Shown here one piece after another: positions 20,079-28,960 of a stretch of DNA of 64,000 nucleotides. Every line of letters starts with the position of its first letter. Position 1 is the first letter of the stretch. The translations under genes and the position numbers were made by a program. A model generated the notes under the pieces. It was not told where the DNA came from. It did no database searches and worked only from the letters and a program-made list of their open reading frames with translations. The DNA is from Actinomyces bowdenii (GTDB lineage: Bacteria > Actinomycetota > Actinomycetes > Actinomycetales > Actinomycetaceae): assembly GCF_017592395.1 (NCBI RefSeq), contig NZ_JAGFOU010000011.1:33030-97029 (forward strand), given 5' to 3'.

Positions 20079-20295
20079 GTAGGCAATCGGACACCGACGA
20101 TGGTTAATCCGTGAGGCATGAGCACAGTGCGCCCCTGAAGTGGCGCTGCTCCGGGTTTTGGCAGCACGGCTATCTCGCGGTGATGCCCCTCGGCACTCAG
20201 GAGCCGCTGCCACGACACGAGAGGCGAATGACCTGTGGATGGGGACGGTTGACGTATCCTACACCTTCGACACCCGAAGGTCGGAGGTTCCCGCA

Positions 20296-21192
20296 ATGCC
20301 CGTCTATGCCCGATCCCGGCCGAGCAGCGGATCGGTTGTCGCCGGCTTCGTGCTGTCTGCGGTGACGTTCATTGCTTCCCTGCCCGCCTATGCTTTTGCC
20401 TTTGTTGGCTTGGTTGTTTTAGTCTATGAGGACGATATTCAAGTCTCGCGGCCATCGGGGAGCGCTGTTATTGATACGCTCACGACTGTGCTCACTATAC
20501 TTATGGCAACTCCCTATCTTCTCCTGGGGGCTGGTTTAGCCGGATTTGTGTCCACCTCGATTCTCAGGCTCCTCTCTGGCTCAAATACTCCTGTTTCCCA
20601 AGGAAATTTTCGCAGGTCAGCTATGCTTGCTCACGCAAGATTCTTCTTGGTCGGTCCTGATCGCTCATCGTATGGCTATGTTGGAACTATCGTGATAGCG
20701 TCCATCTCCCTCTTCTGCTACCCGCTCGTTCTGATGTTCTGGGCATCCTCGGAGGGGACTTATCTTAGGGGTGCGGCGACGGCGGCTCTCGTAGTTTTCA
20801 CCGTGTTACTGGCGAGTTCGTGGACTGTACTTGTGGCACTTCGTGGCGGGGTGGTTAGGGCTACCTGGAAAGGCTTGTATCTTCTGGGGCGCAGGGGCGG
20901 CCCGCTCCCGCTGCCGGCCAGCCGCGAGGAGCTGGGGACGCAGGACGTGCTCACCCGGCTGGGGCGGGTCAGGATCCACGGCACCATCAACGGGGTTCGC
21001 ATCCCCCTGCTGTACCGCACTGCACGCCGCGGTGAGGTCGAGGCGGCGCGCCGCCGGGTCAACGAGCGCCTCGACGAGGTCTGGCAGATCCGGAACCTGG
21101 CCATTGAGCAGATCACGTTCCGTTACGCACACGTCCCCCGCCAGCCCCCCATAGCCATCGGCGGGTCAGGGGAGCGCAACAGAGCCCCATGA
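20296..21192 (+). CDS. Polytopic membrane protein of unknown function
   Basis: A 298-residue protein I do not recognise. Hydrophobic segments lie at about 14-36, 57-80, 120-145 and 150-175, followed by a soluble basic C-terminal region of about 100 residues. The ATG at 20296 has GGAGG 8 nt upstream. Composition changes sharply inside the gene: the membrane half (to about 20870) uses many A/T-ending codons, while the C-terminal part returns to the GC-rich norm. That suggests a recent junction or a horizontally acquired 5' half. It lies directly downstream of tRNA-Pro, a common integration site, but no integrase or attachment repeat is seen. Confidence 0.7.
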   Translation: MPVYARSRPSSGSVVAGFVLSAVTFIASLPAYAFAFVGLVVLVYEDDIQVSRPSGSAVIDTLTTVLTILMATPYLLLGAGLAGFVSTSILRLLSGSNTPVSQGNFRRSAMLAHARFFLVGPDRSSYGYVGTIVIASISLFCYPLVLMFWASSEGTYLRGAATAALVVFTVLLASSWTVLVALRGGVVRATWKGLYLLGRRGGPLPLPASREELGTQDVLTRLGRVRIHGTINGVRIPLLYRTARRGEVEAARRRVNERLDEVWQIRNLAIEQITFRYAHVPRQPPIAIGGSGERNRAP

Positions 21193-21242
21193 CAGTCAGT
21201 GCCCCCGTGCCGGGCACGGGGCGCGCCGCACCGGCCGACTCG

Positions 21243-21271
21243 CTGACCGGGCCCGAGGCCGCCAGTACACT
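21243..21271 (+). promoter_or_regulatory. Promoter of the cupin gene
   Basis: CTGACC (21243-21248) and TACACT (21266-21271) are spaced by exactly 17 bp. Transcription would begin near 21278, giving a 5' leader of about 130 nt before the ATG at 21408. Confidence 0.55.
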
Positions 21272-21407
21272 GGGCCCGCCCGGCGCGCCCCATGGTGGGG
21301 CCCTCGACCGACAGGGGACAGCGGTCAGGACGGCAATCCGACGGCCGTCGGCATGCATCATCTGTGAGACGGAGCCGGGACCATATCTGCACGGTGAAGG
21401 AGCACCC

Positions 21408-21884
21408 ATGGCCATCGTCGACAACGGACCGAAGCCCAACGCCTTCGATATCGAGACCGCAACCACGGAGAACACCACCTACCGGACCGTGGCCTGGACC
21501 GGGAAGTACCTGCAGGTCACCCTCATGTCCATCCCGGTGGGCCAGTCCATCGGCCTGGAGACCCACCCCGAGACCGACCAGTTCCTGCGCATCGACGCCG
21601 GTCAGGGGCGCTGCGTCATGGGGCCGAGCCAGGACGACCTCAGCTTCACCCAGGAGGTCTCCGACGGCTGGTCCGTCCAGGTCCCCGCGGGCACCTGGCA
21701 TGACATCATCAACACCGGTGACGAGCCCCTGCGCCTCTACACGGTCTACGCCCCCGTCCACCACGCCCAGGGCATAGTCCAGGCCACGGCCGCACAGGCC
21801 GAGGCCGATGACGAGGCCGGCCGGGACGAGCCGCCGTCGTGGACGATCCAGCCCGGCAGCGGCGCCGCAGACGGCCACGCCTGA
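21408..21884 (+). CDS. Small cupin-domain protein
   Basis: A 158-residue single cupin. The first cupin motif is recognisable around LMSIPVGQSIGLETHPETDQFLRID (E-x-H-x-x-x-x-Q/E pattern), and the second around VQVPAGTWHDIINTGDEPLRLY with the metal-binding His. Such proteins bind a divalent metal and act as dioxygenases, isomerases or sugar-binding proteins; the specific activity cannot be inferred. A GAAGGA ribosome binding site precedes the ATG. The C-terminal 30 residues are acidic and low in complexity. It is transcribed alone and converges with the methyltransferase gene. Confidence 0.85.
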   Translation: MAIVDNGPKPNAFDIETATTENTTYRTVAWTGKYLQVTLMSIPVGQSIGLETHPETDQFLRIDAGQGRCVMGPSQDDLSFTQEVSDGWSVQVPAGTWHDIINTGDEPLRLYTVYAPVHHAQGIVQATAAQAEADDEAGRDEPPSWTIQPGSGAADGHA

Positions 21885-21908
21885 GACCCGGGCCTCCCGC
21901 CCCCGCAC

Positions 21909-22742
21909 TCACCCGGGGCGGCGGGCAGCGGAGACCGCATCCTGGACCCTGTGGTCGGCACGCGCCCACCACAGGGTCCAGTAGTCCACCTCGCGGATTG
22001 CCTGATCCGTAGGCGCGCTGCGAGCGATGCGCGCGCAGATCCCATCCACCAGGAGCGCCAGCTGCCCATCATCAAGCTCATGGAGGATGGAGCGCCCGGT
22101 GCGCGAGAGCAGATCGGCGCGCAGGGAGGCGAGATCGTCGTAGGAGCGGCGCAGCTCGGCCAGCCGGTGGTGGCTGATGGCCCCGAAACCCGCCTCCCGC
22201 AGGTGCCGGTCCACCTCCTCGATGCCGGGGCGGCGCCCGGCCTCGACGTCGATGAGATGGGGGAAGATCTCGAAGAACCACCCGCGGAAGTGCTCAGCCG
22301 ACGACGGCGCGAGAACATCCTCCATCGTCCGGTCCTGGATGAGCAGAATCCCGCCGGGGATCAGGAGACGGCGCGCTTCGGCAAGCACGGCGGGAATCGA
22401 GCGCACATGGTGGATGAGGGCGCGCAGTAGGACCGCATCCGCACTGCCATCGGGCAGTCCGGTGCACGCCGCGTCGCCCTGCACGAAACGCACCTCACCA
22501 GCGCCAAGGCCGCGCGCCCGCTCGCGCGCATCGGAGACCATCCGCGCCGAGAAATCGACACCGGTGACGAGCGCCCCCATCTGGGCCATGGCGGTGCTGT
22601 AGATGCCCCCGCCGCAGCCGATGTCCACCACGCGCAGCCCCCGCAGGTCGACGATGCCGGCAACGGCGCTCACCCACCCGGGGTCAGCACCGCGCGACGC
22701 ATAGGCGCCGGCACTGGACTCGGCGTGGAAGTCCATCGACAT
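21909..22742 (-). CDS. Class I SAM-dependent methyltransferase
   Basis: A 277-residue Rossmann-fold methyltransferase. Motif I is VVDIGCGGGIYSTAMAQMGA (about 38-57), the acidic ribose-binding residue is in VTGVDFS, and FVQGDAACTGLPDGSADAVL is the UbiE/COQ5-like motif II region. The second half has no recognised domain; the acceptor molecule is unknown. It starts 25 nt upstream of the end of the HEPN gene on the same strand, so it may be transcribed with the toxin-antitoxin pair above it. Confidence 0.82.
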   Translation of the reverse strand: MSMDFHAESSAGAYASRGADPGWVSAVAGIVDLRGLRVVDIGCGGGIYSTAMAQMGALVTGVDFSARMVSDARERARGLGAGEVRFVQGDAACTGLPDGSADAVLLRALIHHVRSIPAVLAEARRLLIPGGILLIQDRTMEDVLAPSSAEHFRGWFFEIFPHLIDVEAGRRPGIEEVDRHLREAGFGAISHHRLAELRRSYDDLASLRADLLSRTGRSILHELDDGQLALLVDGICARIARSAPTDQAIREVDYWTLWWARADHRVQDAVSAARRPG

Positions 22743-22766
22743 GGGCGTCTCCTCTCGGGCGCGGCG

Positions 22767-23201
22767 TCAGCGGCATCCATCCAGGCCAGGAGCCTCGCCG
22801 TCGGTGCTGTCGAATTCTGCCCCCGCGCGGATGCGCGCCAGCATCTCGGGGATGCGTGTGGTGGTGGCGAGCCAGAACACGTCGTCGTTCATCGACCGGT
22901 AGCGGGCATGCGCCACGATATTGCGCGTGGTGCGGATGGCGAGGCGCTCCTCCCGGGTGAGAACCGCTAGGCAGGGCTCCAGCTCGGCGCGTTCCATGAG
23001 GGCCGCGAGGCGGATCACGACCATGCAGGCCATGTCATAGGTCTGCCCACCATCATGGAAGCCCTGACGGCCCTGGGCTGTCACGGCCTCGATCCTGGCC
23101 TGCAGGAGCGTGAGCTCCCTGTGAAGGTTCTCCCTGTCGTAGGACCGCGCAGCCTCGCGGCGCGCCCGGGGCGTGAATCTCGGACCACCGGGCCCGCTCA
23201 C
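22767..23201 (-). CDS. HEPN-domain protein, HepT-like toxin
   Basis: A 144-residue helical protein with the HEPN RNase motif R-x4-H in TTRNIVAHARY (Arg93, His98, with a Tyr three residues on). HEPN/MNT pairs are toxin-antitoxin systems in which the HEPN protein cuts RNA and the nucleotidyltransferase adenylylates and silences it. The GTG start at 23201 shares GTGA with the stop of the upstream nucleotidyltransferase gene, the order and coupling typical of these modules. The spacing to the Tyr (HxxY) differs from the HxY of the best-studied HepT, so modification at that residue is uncertain. Confidence 0.8.
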   Translation of the reverse strand: MSGPGGPRFTPRARREAARSYDRENLHRELTLLQARIEAVTAQGRQGFHDGGQTYDMACMVVIRLAALMERAELEPCLAVLTREERLAIRTTRNIVAHARYRSMNDDVFWLATTTRIPEMLARIRAGAEFDSTDGEAPGLDGCR

Positions 23202-23668
23202 AGCGGAACCGCCTCACGCACGGCCTGGGCCAGAGCAGGGGGAACCGCGGTATCGCACACCACTTCCGTCGGGAAACCGGTGAGCTCCTTGACCTCATGG
23301 CCGAACAGGGCCAGATCAAGGAGGTCCGCCGTCTCCGACGGCGTGACCAGCAGGTCGATATCCGAGTCGAAACAGTCATCCCCGCGCATGGCGGAGCCGA
23401 ACACGCGGGGCCTGCCCAGGCCCCGGGCCCGGGCGCACTCGACGATCCGCTCAGCATTGGCCGCCAGGGGCACCGAGGGCCGATAATCCGCCGCCTGCAG
23501 CACCCGCTGGAGCATCTGTGCTGAGATCGCCCGACTGCCCGACTCCATCTGGGCCAGGCTCGGCTGCCGTACCCCCGCGCGCTCAGCCAGTTGGGCCTGC
23601 GTGAGCCCCGCATCCAGGCGCGCGGCCCGGATGAGCCGGGGAGCGGCATTGACATCGAAACGGGCCAT
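23198..23668 (-). CDS. HTH (Xre)-nucleotidyltransferase fusion, MntA-like antitoxin
   Basis: A 156-residue fusion. Residues 8-65 are a Cro/C1-type helix-turn-helix (LIRAARLDAGLTQAQLAERA, then QPSLAQMESGSRAIS); residues about 75-156 are a minimal nucleotidyltransferase with FGSAMRGDDCFDSDIDLLV, giving the G-S-x-D-x-D catalytic pattern. It would adenylylate the HEPN protein encoded next and repress its own promoter. The ATG at 23668 lies 7 nt from a perfect TATAAT and has no ribosome binding site. A palindrome overlaps that -10. Confidence 0.85.
   Translation of the reverse strand: MARFDVNAAPRLIRAARLDAGLTQAQLAERAGVRQPSLAQMESGSRAISAQMLQRVLQAADYRPSVPLAANAERIVECARARGLGRPRVFGSAMRGDDCFDSDIDLLVTPSETADLLDLALFGHEVKELTGFPTEVVCDTAVPPALAQAVREAVPL
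23464..23503. repeat. Linker segment duplicated upstream of the Xre-nucleotidyltransferase gene
   Basis: These 40 bases encode the HTH-nucleotidyltransferase linker. They recur at 23710-23749 with 36 of 40 identical, outside the gene. The second copy can still be read as VLQAADELPSVPLAAVD. Confidence 0.8.
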
Positions 23669-23675
23669 GTTCTGG

Positions 23676-23694
23676 ATTATAGCGATCTTGCTAT
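23676..23694 (-). promoter_or_regulatory. Promoter and operator of the Xre-nucleotidyltransferase/HEPN pair
   Basis: On the minus strand a perfect TATAAT (23676-23681) precedes the ATG by 7 nt. A palindrome ATAGC-N6-GCTAT (23679-23694) overlaps it. A repressor on this site would block RNA polymerase, as expected for autoregulation by the N-terminal HTH of the antitoxin. Confidence 0.6.
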
Positions 23695-23709
23695 GAGAAT
23701 CGACAGCTG

Positions 23710-23749
23710 CCAGGGGCACCGATGGCAGCTCATCCGCCGCCTGCAGCAC
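23710..23749. repeat. Remnant of a second Xre-nucleotidyltransferase gene
   Basis: Copy of 23464-23503 in the gap between this module and the Lhr gene. It is too short to encode anything and marks an earlier duplication or decayed paralog. Confidence 0.6.
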
Positions 23750-23789
23750 GCCCCATCCCGGTGGTGGCAGCCGTGCGGATCATGAGGGG

Positions 23790-26700
23790 TCACGGGCACT
23801 CCCGCAGGCCGCTGGCCAGGCGCATGCCCCGGGGGTCGCGCACCAGGCCCGCCTCCGCGAGCAGGGCGCTGATCCCCCGGTCGAGTGCGGCCACCCCGTT
23901 GAGGGCCTCGACGACGCACCGCCGAGCACCACCCCGGTGGTCCCCGCGCTGGGCGGCGCGGCGCTCCTCAGCCACCAGGGCCACCAGCGCATCGAGCAGC
24001 TCGCCCCGATCGGCGGTGAACGAGGTCAGTGCCCGCATGCGCTCCGTGGCGTGCAGGACGGGGCGGCCGCCCGCCAGCACCACGCGCGCACCCCGGCGGC
24101 GCGGCGCCGCCTCTGCCTCGACCACGCGCTGAGTGAGGCCGGCAGGCAGCACGGGCTCGGGCCAGGCCACGCCACGACCCACCAGGCAGGCCGGATCCCT
24201 CGGATCCAGGACCACCATGGAGTCCTCCCTCGACGGCCCTGCCTCCGCATCGCCGTCTCCCGGCGCCGCGGATCGCAGCGCCTCCACCGTCCCACGCTCA
24301 GCCAACTGGAAGGGCCCCTGCCCCTCCACGAAGCGCCCCCGCAGCAGTGCGCCCGTGTCCTCCATGCGCCGGAGCACGGGCATGAGCGGAGTCAGGCCGC
24401 CACGTTCCCCCGCTGCCAGCGCGATATCGCGGGAGATAACCCCGTAGCGGTCCAGGAGCGATTCGATGATCGCCAACGCGCGCTCCTCCTGGCCCGCCTC
24501 CGGCTCGACCAGGGCCCGCCACTGCCGGCTGCCGGCCACCACGGCCTCCACCGCACTCGGACCGCCAGTGCCGGCCGCACTGCTCGTGCCGGCGGCTGCG
24601 AGTGGGCGCGAGGCCAGGCCCGCGTACCGGCCCCTCCCGCGACGGCTGCGCACCCGCCTGGGAGAAGGAGCCGGCGCCGGGCGCAGCGCGCGGCGGACCG
24701 GCTCGAAGGACCCCGCCGTCGCCCGCCCCGCCAGCACCTCCTCCCACAGGCCTGCGGCCTCAGCGCCCAGTGCCATGGCCGAGTCGGCCACGGGCGCCAG
24801 GGGTGAATCGGAGGGGAAGAAGGCGATCTCATCGGGAGCGGCCACTGCCCCCTCATCACGAGCCGTGCCACCGGCCGCACCCGGTGGGGCCTCCCGGGCG
24901 GTCCCGCCCGGCCCGTCGCTCCGGCCGCTGCGCGCCTGCCACACCACCTCACCGGCGGCCAGGAGCTCGTCGAGCATGGCCGGCCGGTAGTCGGCCACCC
25001 GCGCGGGCAGGACCGCCTCCTCCCACAGGGCGGCGGGCAGCCACACCCCCTCCAGGGCGGCCAGCGCCTCGGCCAGGCCGTCGATCCCACCACGGGGCTC
25101 GGTGAGCCCGGCCCGATCCAGGACCAGGCGCTGGAGGGCTGCGGCCCCCACCGGCTCGATCGCCTCACGGGCCCGCGCCAGGGACCGGGCGCGGATCCTG
25201 CGGAAGACCTCCGGGGCCATCCATCCCGGCCCCGCCTCCCGCTCGCCGCCGGCCTCCCGGCCCGGCACCGGCCCCAGGCGCATGACCGCGCCCTCCTGAG
25301 CAAGACGCCCCAGGCACTCGGCGGCCACCGCCCGCCCCAGCCCGAAGGCCCGCGCCACCTGCTCCGCCGTGACCACCGCGTGGGTGCGCGCATACCTGAC
25401 CACGAGCTCGCCCAGAGGGGAGCGGGCCGCCTCAGCCGCGACAGCAACGGCGCCGTCCTCGTCGCGCTGCCCAGCCCACTCGGGCACGACGGCGCCCAGG
25501 GCCTCGCGCAGCACAGGGCCGTCCTCGGCGCGCGCCCACACCTCGCACCCCCCGATCCGCAGCGTGAAAGCGCGCCGCGCCTCCTCCAGGACGGCCAGTG
25601 CCCCGTGCACCTGCGTCTCATCGGCCTGCCCGCCCACCGGCCCATCCGCCGTGGGTTCCTGAGAGTCGTGGGAGCCCTGGGACTCGGGGCCGAGGGCGCC
25701 CCGGCAGCGCTCGGCGATCTCTCCGGCGCTCAGCGGCCCCAGCTCGCGCAGCAGGTCCGCCACCCCCTCCGCATCAGGGCGCGCCCGGCGGTCCGGGGCC
25801 AGGCGCTGGAGCTGGGCGCCGACCTCCTCCAGGACCCCCGCATCGAGCAGCTCCGCGGCCGTCTGCTCGCCCATGAGCTCGGCTAGCACCTCCGGGTCCA
25901 GTGACAGCAGATGGGCGCTGCGCTCGGCATGGGGCAGATCCCCCTGGTAGAGCAGGGCGCTGGAGTAGCCGAGGAGCAGAGGGGCGGCGAAGGGCGAGGG
26001 GGAGTGGGGCGCCGCCTCCACCACCCGCACCGTCCCACCCGCGATGCGCTCCATGAGCCCGGCCAGGGCCGGCAGGTCGTAGACATCCTCAAGGCACTCG
26101 CGCGCCGCCTCCACGCTGATGGGGAATCCCTCGAAGCGCCGGGAGGCCTCCAGCAGCTGGCCGGATCTCAGCCTCTGGAGCCACAGGGGCGTGCGCCGCC
26201 CCGGCTGGGCCGCCGGCATGAGCAGGGCGCGGGCGGCGCACTCCCGGAAGCGGGCGGCGAACAGGGCAGTGCCCCCGATCCGCGAGCGCACCAGGCGGGT
26301 GAGCTCATCGGCGTCGAAGACGACCAGATCGGCCCCGGGCGCCTCCTGCTCCGTCATGGGGATCTGCACCACGATCCCGTCGTCGGCCACCACCAGCTGG
26401 GGCTCGATGCCCATGGTGGTGCGCAGGCGCTCACGGATCGCCATGGCCCACGGCTCGTGGACGGGCCTGCCCCAGGGGCTGTGGAGGATGAGGCGCCACG
26501 ACCCGCTCTCATCCTGGCCGCGCTCGAGCACGAGGGTCGTGTCGCTGGGGATCGCGCCGGTGGCCGCCCGCTGCTCGCGCAGCAGTGAGATGAGGTTGCG
26601 CCGGGCCCGGGCATCCAGGCCGTCCTCGGCCAGGCGGGCCAGGAAGGCCGGGTCGGCCAGGGCGTCCTCCGTCACGCCGCCGCCCTCGTCCAGGCGCGCG

Positions 26701-28877
26701 GGCCAGGGGCCGGTGGCGATGGCGCCGGCGGCCCGGCGCAGGAAGGCGCCCTTGGCGGCGCCGGCGGCCGCGGGTCGCCCCGGCCCCTCGCCATGCCAGA
26801 AGGGCAGGCGCGCACTGCGGCCGGGGGCGGGGTCGACGACGACCCTCTCACCGGTGATCTCCCGCACCCGCCAGGCGGTGGTGCCCAGGGTGATGACGTC
26901 GCCCACGGAGGTCTCATTGACCATCTCCTCGTCGAGCTCGCCCACGCGGCGCCGGCCGCCCTCCTGGGCTCCCTCGGGCAGGACCACGGGGAAGAGCCCC
27001 CGGTCGGGGATGGTGCCCGAGGCGCCCACGGCCAGGCGCTGGGCGCCGGGCCGGGCGGTCAGGGCTCCCGCCTGCCGGTCCCAGGTCAGCCGGGGAGCGA
27101 GGTCGGCCAGGTCGGCCGAGGCGTAGCCCCCGGCGAGCATCTCCAGGACGGCCTCGTAGGCGCGCCGGGGCAGGCCCCGGTAGGGGGCGGCGCGGCGCAC
27201 GGCGGCGTACCAGGCCTCGACGTCGAGGTCCTCCATGGCGGCGGCCGCCACCGTCTGCTGGGCCAGGACATCCAGGGCGTTGGCCACCAGGGCGGTGCGC
27301 TCGATGCGCCCCTGGCGCATGCCCTCGCTGATGACGGCGGCGTCGATGAGCTGGGTGCGCTGGACGGGGTAGATGGTGCCGCGGGGGCGCCCGCCCACGT
27401 GGTGGTTGGCGCGGCCCACCCGCTGCAGCCCCGAGGAGACCGACGGCGGCGGGGCCACCTGGAGGACCAGGTCGATCGATCCCATGTCGATGCCCAGCTC
27501 CAGGGAGGCGGTGGCCACCACGCAGCGCAGCGCACCGGATTTCAGCTCGCCCTCCACGGCCAGGCGCTGCTCCTTGGACACCGAGCCGTGGTGCGCCTTG
27601 GCGATGACGGGGGCCTCGGCAGGCAGCGCCGGGGCGTGGGAGGCGTCCCCCGCGTTCCAGGACTCCCGGTGGTGGGGGAGGGGCGGGGCCTCCGCCCGCG
27701 GGGCCCGGGGCAGGCCCAGCCGCCGGGCGTGGGCCTCGTTGAGGCGCGCGGTCAGGCGCTCGCACAGGCCCCGGGAGTTGACGAAGACCACCGTGGTGCG
27801 GTGGGCCAGCACCTGATCGAGGATCGCCTGCTCGATATGCGGCCAGATCGAGGGTGTCGAGGGGCCCGGTGCGCCGGGCGCCCCGCGGGCCAGGGCGCGA
27901 TGCAGGGCCCGATTCGATCGCCACGCCCGGCTGCTGCCGGCCGGGCGCGCCGCCCCCTGCGCGCGGCCCGCGGCCGAGGGCGCGGCCGGGGCGCTCCCGG
28001 CGGCCTCCGGCCTGCCGGGGGTGCTCGGCAGGCTCGCCATATCAGGGACCGGGGCGATGACGCTGATCTCGGGCAGGGCCGGGGCCTCGTCGGTCACGAT
28101 GGCCACCGGGCGGGACCCTCCCAGGAGCCGGGCCACCTCCTGGCGGGGGCTGACGGTGGCCGACAGGCCGATGCGCTGGGCGGGCCGCTCCAGGAGCAGG
28201 TCGAGGCGCTCCAGGGACAGGGCCAGATGCGCGCCCCGCTTCTGCCCGGCCACGGAGTGGATCTCATCGACGATGACCGTCTCCACCGTGGTGAGGGTCT
28301 GGCGCACCTTGCTGGTGAGCATGAGGTAGAGGGACTCGGGAGTGGTGATGAGGATCTCCGGTGGGCTCGTTGCCAGCCTGCGGCGCTGGGCGGCGGGGGT
28401 GTCGCCCGAGCGCATGGCCACGCTGATGGGCGCGGCCGCCTCGCCCAGCGCCTCAGCGGCCGCGGCGATCCCCGCCAGGGGGCGGCGCAGGTTGCGCTCG
28501 ACGTCGGCGCCCAGGGCCTTGAGCGGCGAGACGTACAGGACGCGCACGCCCCTGCCCGCGCGGCGCCGGCCGGCCCGGCCGCCGGATGGCTCGCCTGGTG
28601 GCCTCCGGCGCCCCAGCCGGTCGATGGCCGACAGGAAGGCCGCCAGGGTCTTGCCCGAGCCGGTGGGGGCGATGACCAGTGCGCTGCCCCCACTGGCGAT
28701 CGCCTCCCAGGCCCGGGCCTGCACCGGCGTCGGCCCGCCGGGGAAGGCCGCGTCGAACCAGGCGCGAGTGGCCGGGGAGAAGGACTCCGGGGCGTGGTCG
28801 GGCGCCACCGGGCCAGTGTTCGGCTCAGTCTGGGATCCGCGGGTCACGGCCCCCAGTATGGATGGCGCCGCCGACAC
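23790..28877 (-). CDS. lhr: Lhr-family large superfamily 2 helicase
   Basis: A giant helicase of up to 1695 residues. The N-terminal RecA-like domain has P-loop APTGSGKT (70-77), the DEIH box in VIVDEIHSVAGQKRG (204-207) and SAT (239-241); the second RecA domain has VFVNSRGLCERL, ASLELGIDMGSIDLVLQ and RVGRANHHVGG. The remainder carries the winged-helix and Lhr core, then the long C-terminal region of bacterial Lhr. Lhr unwinds RNA-DNA hybrids and joins mycobacterial mutagen responses. The start is uncertain: GTG at 28877, or GTG at 28847 behind a CATACT hexamer. The first kilobase includes a Gly/Ala/Pro-rich insertion. Toxin-antitoxin pairs flank it on both sides. Confidence 0.93.
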   Translation of the reverse strand: MSAAPSILGAVTRGSQTEPNTGPVAPDHAPESFSPATRAWFDAAFPGGPTPVQARAWEAIASGGSALVIAPTGSGKTLAAFLSAIDRLGRRRPPGEPSGGRAGRRRAGRGVRVLYVSPLKALGADVERNLRRPLAGIAAAAEALGEAAAPISVAMRSGDTPAAQRRRLATSPPEILITTPESLYLMLTSKVRQTLTTVETVIVDEIHSVAGQKRGAHLALSLERLDLLLERPAQRIGLSATVSPRQEVARLLGGSRPVAIVTDEAPALPEISVIAPVPDMASLPSTPGRPEAAGSAPAAPSAAGRAQGAARPAGSSRAWRSNRALHRALARGAPGAPGPSTPSIWPHIEQAILDQVLAHRTTVVFVNSRGLCERLTARLNEAHARRLGLPRAPRAEAPPLPHHRESWNAGDASHAPALPAEAPVIAKAHHGSVSKEQRLAVEGELKSGALRCVVATASLELGIDMGSIDLVLQVAPPPSVSSGLQRVGRANHHVGGRPRGTIYPVQRTQLIDAAVISEGMRQGRIERTALVANALDVLAQQTVAAAAMEDLDVEAWYAAVRRAAPYRGLPRRAYEAVLEMLAGGYASADLADLAPRLTWDRQAGALTARPGAQRLAVGASGTIPDRGLFPVVLPEGAQEGGRRRVGELDEEMVNETSVGDVITLGTTAWRVREITGERVVVDPAPGRSARLPFWHGEGPGRPAAAGAAKGAFLRRAAGAIATGPWPARLDEGGGVTEDALADPAFLARLAEDGLDARARRNLISLLREQRAATGAIPSDTTLVLERGQDESGSWRLILHSPWGRPVHEPWAMAIRERLRTTMGIEPQLVVADDGIVVQIPMTEQEAPGADLVVFDADELTRLVRSRIGGTALFAARFRECAARALLMPAAQPGRRTPLWLQRLRSGQLLEASRRFEGFPISVEAARECLEDVYDLPALAGLMERIAGGTVRVVEAAPHSPSPFAAPLLLGYSSALLYQGDLPHAERSAHLLSLDPEVLAELMGEQTAAELLDAGVLEEVGAQLQRLAPDRRARPDAEGVADLLRELGPLSAGEIAERCRGALGPESQGSHDSQEPTADGPVGGQADETQVHGALAVLEEARRAFTLRIGGCEVWARAEDGPVLREALGAVVPEWAGQRDEDGAVAVAAEAARSPLGELVVRYARTHAVVTAEQVARAFGLGRAVAAECLGRLAQEGAVMRLGPVPGREAGGEREAGPGWMAPEVFRRIRARSLARAREAIEPVGAAALQRLVLDRAGLTEPRGGIDGLAEALAALEGVWLPAALWEEAVLPARVADYRPAMLDELLAAGEVVWQARSGRSDGPGGTAREAPPGAAGGTARDEGAVAAPDEIAFFPSDSPLAPVADSAMALGAEAAGLWEEVLAGRATAGSFEPVRRALRPAPAPSPRRVRSRRGRGRYAGLASRPLAAAGTSSAAGTGGPSAVEAVVAGSRQWRALVEPEAGQEERALAIIESLLDRYGVISRDIALAAGERGGLTPLMPVLRRMEDTGALLRGRFVEGQGPFQLAERGTVEALRSAAPGDGDAEAGPSREDSMVVLDPRDPACLVGRGVAWPEPVLPAGLTQRVVEAEAAPRRRGARVVLAGGRPVLHATERMRALTSFTADRGELLDALVALVAEERRAAQRGDHRGGARRCVVEALNGVAALDRGISALLAEAGLVRDPRGMRLASGLRECP

Positions 28878-28905
28878 CCATGCATGAGGGCGGCCCGGTG
28901 CGCCG
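28857..28905. repeat. Left copy of a direct repeat flanking the second nucleotidyltransferase/HEPN pair
   Basis: The first 35 bases match 29781-29815 with three mismatches and the rest matches to 29828 with one gap. On the plus strand this copy still reads MDGAADTHA then stop, the exact C-terminus of the HEPN gene at 29437. It overlaps the start region of lhr. Confidence 0.85.
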
Positions 28906-28948
28906 GAGACATGGCGCCCGAGCCTCCAAGGAAGGTTATAGCATCTGT

Positions 28949-28954
28949 TATATT
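28949..28954 (+). promoter_or_regulatory. -10 element of the second nucleotidyltransferase gene (leaderless type)
   Basis: TATATT ends 6 nt before the ATG at 28961 with CAGTTC between. TTATA occurs twice just here (28936-28940 and 28948-28952). Confidence 0.6.
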
Positions 28955-28960
28955 CAGTTC

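Noticed and set aside
23790..28877. Calling Lhr part of a BREX, DISARM or other defence system
   Set aside because: No other component of those systems is present and Lhr is a widespread housekeeping-type helicase in actinobacteria; only the neighbourhood is suggestive.
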